In this document: positions 6,120-6,209 of the stretch, piece after piece
How the letters are laid out: each line of letters opens with the position of its first letter
Numbering within the stretch: the first letter of the stretch is position 1
DNA from: Victivallales bacterium
Lineage (GTDB): Bacteria; Verrucomicrobiota; Lentisphaeria; Oligosphaerales; Oligosphaeraceae
Direction: 5' to 3'
DNA length: 6,209 nucleotides
Assembly (NCBI GenBank): GCA_017543165.1
Contig: JAFYGL010000100.1
Coordinates: forward strand, 1-6,209
Translations under genes and position numbers: made by a program
Notes under the pieces: generated by a model
The model's input: the letters and a program-made list of their open reading frames with translations, nothing else
Told to the model about the DNA's origin: nothing
Databases searched by the model: none

Positions 6120-6209
6120 GCCAAGAGGCATGCATCTCGTTGCTAAAAGCACACATCTGGCATTGGACAATAGTAGCGACAATTCGCCCTTGGTGCGACG
6201 GCGAGGTAC
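6105..6209. repeat. Inverted repeat of 21 bases at the right window edge
   Basis: 6105-6125 (begins GTACCTCGCCGTCGCG) and 6189-6209 are reverse complements with 20 of 21 matching; the single difference is C at 6121 against T at 6194. They enclose 63 bases of no recognised content. The right arm ends exactly at the window edge, so the repeat may be longer. It could be a palindromic intergenic repeat or a small non-autonomous element. No gene is supported between 6017 and 6209: two minus-strand frames stay open from the edge to stops at 6039 and 6001, but they cross these repeats and resemble nothing I know. Confidence 0.7.

Noticed and set aside
6001..6209. Two minus-strand frames open from the right edge, possibly the end of a gene
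   Set aside because: They are short (about 57 and 69 codons), run through inverted repeats, and resemble no known protein; two parallel open frames are expected in GC-rich repeat sequence. A true gene end cannot be fully excluded without the next bases.

Overview
The window holds one leftward (minus-strand) gene cluster filling positions 1 to about 5630, and a gene-free, repeat-rich stretch at 5629-6209. No gene names the organism. An L-fucose/L-arabinose isomerase-like protein, a secreted beta-sandwich-type protein, moderate GC and short tandem intergenic repeats would suit a carbohydrate-degrading, Gram-negative-type bacterium, for example in the Lentisphaerota/Verrucomicrobiota (PVC) lineage. 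That placement is an inference and is weak.

In transcription order the cluster is: (1) 5628-4651, a cytosolic phosphoribosyltransferase resembling uracil phosphoribosyltransferase but about 325 residues long; (2) 4600-3329, a cytosine permease of the CodB/NCS1 family with an unusual cysteine-rich tail; (3) 3327-1801, a secreted protein of unknown function that starts with GTG one base after the permease stop; (4) 1796-579, an RlmD/TrmA-family RNA uracil-5-methyltransferase with an intact [4Fe-4S] site and catalytic residues; (5) 561 to beyond position 1, the N-terminal 187 residues of a sugar isomerase-like protein. Gaps between genes are 50, 1, 4 and 17 bases, so one transcript is likely. 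A candidate promoter and a good ribosome binding site lie just upstream of gene 1. Permease plus phosphoribosyltransferase suggests nucleobase uptake followed by conversion to a nucleotide. The other three genes do not obviously belong to that pathway.

Upstream of the operon, positions 5719-5995 look like a 277-bp non-coding mobile element (MITE or fold-back type). It has perfect 21-bp terminal inverted repeats and a perfect 9-bp direct repeat (TAATTTCAC) directly outside both ends. Inside are two short tandem arrays, 9-bp GGGACTAAA units and 8-bp TTCGTCCC units, which are near-complements of each other. A third partial copy of the terminal repeat follows the right end and forms a 15-bp hairpin with it, followed by a T-run. 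A second, GC-rich palindromic repeat (6086-6209) runs to the window edge. These repeats are the least explained part of the window.
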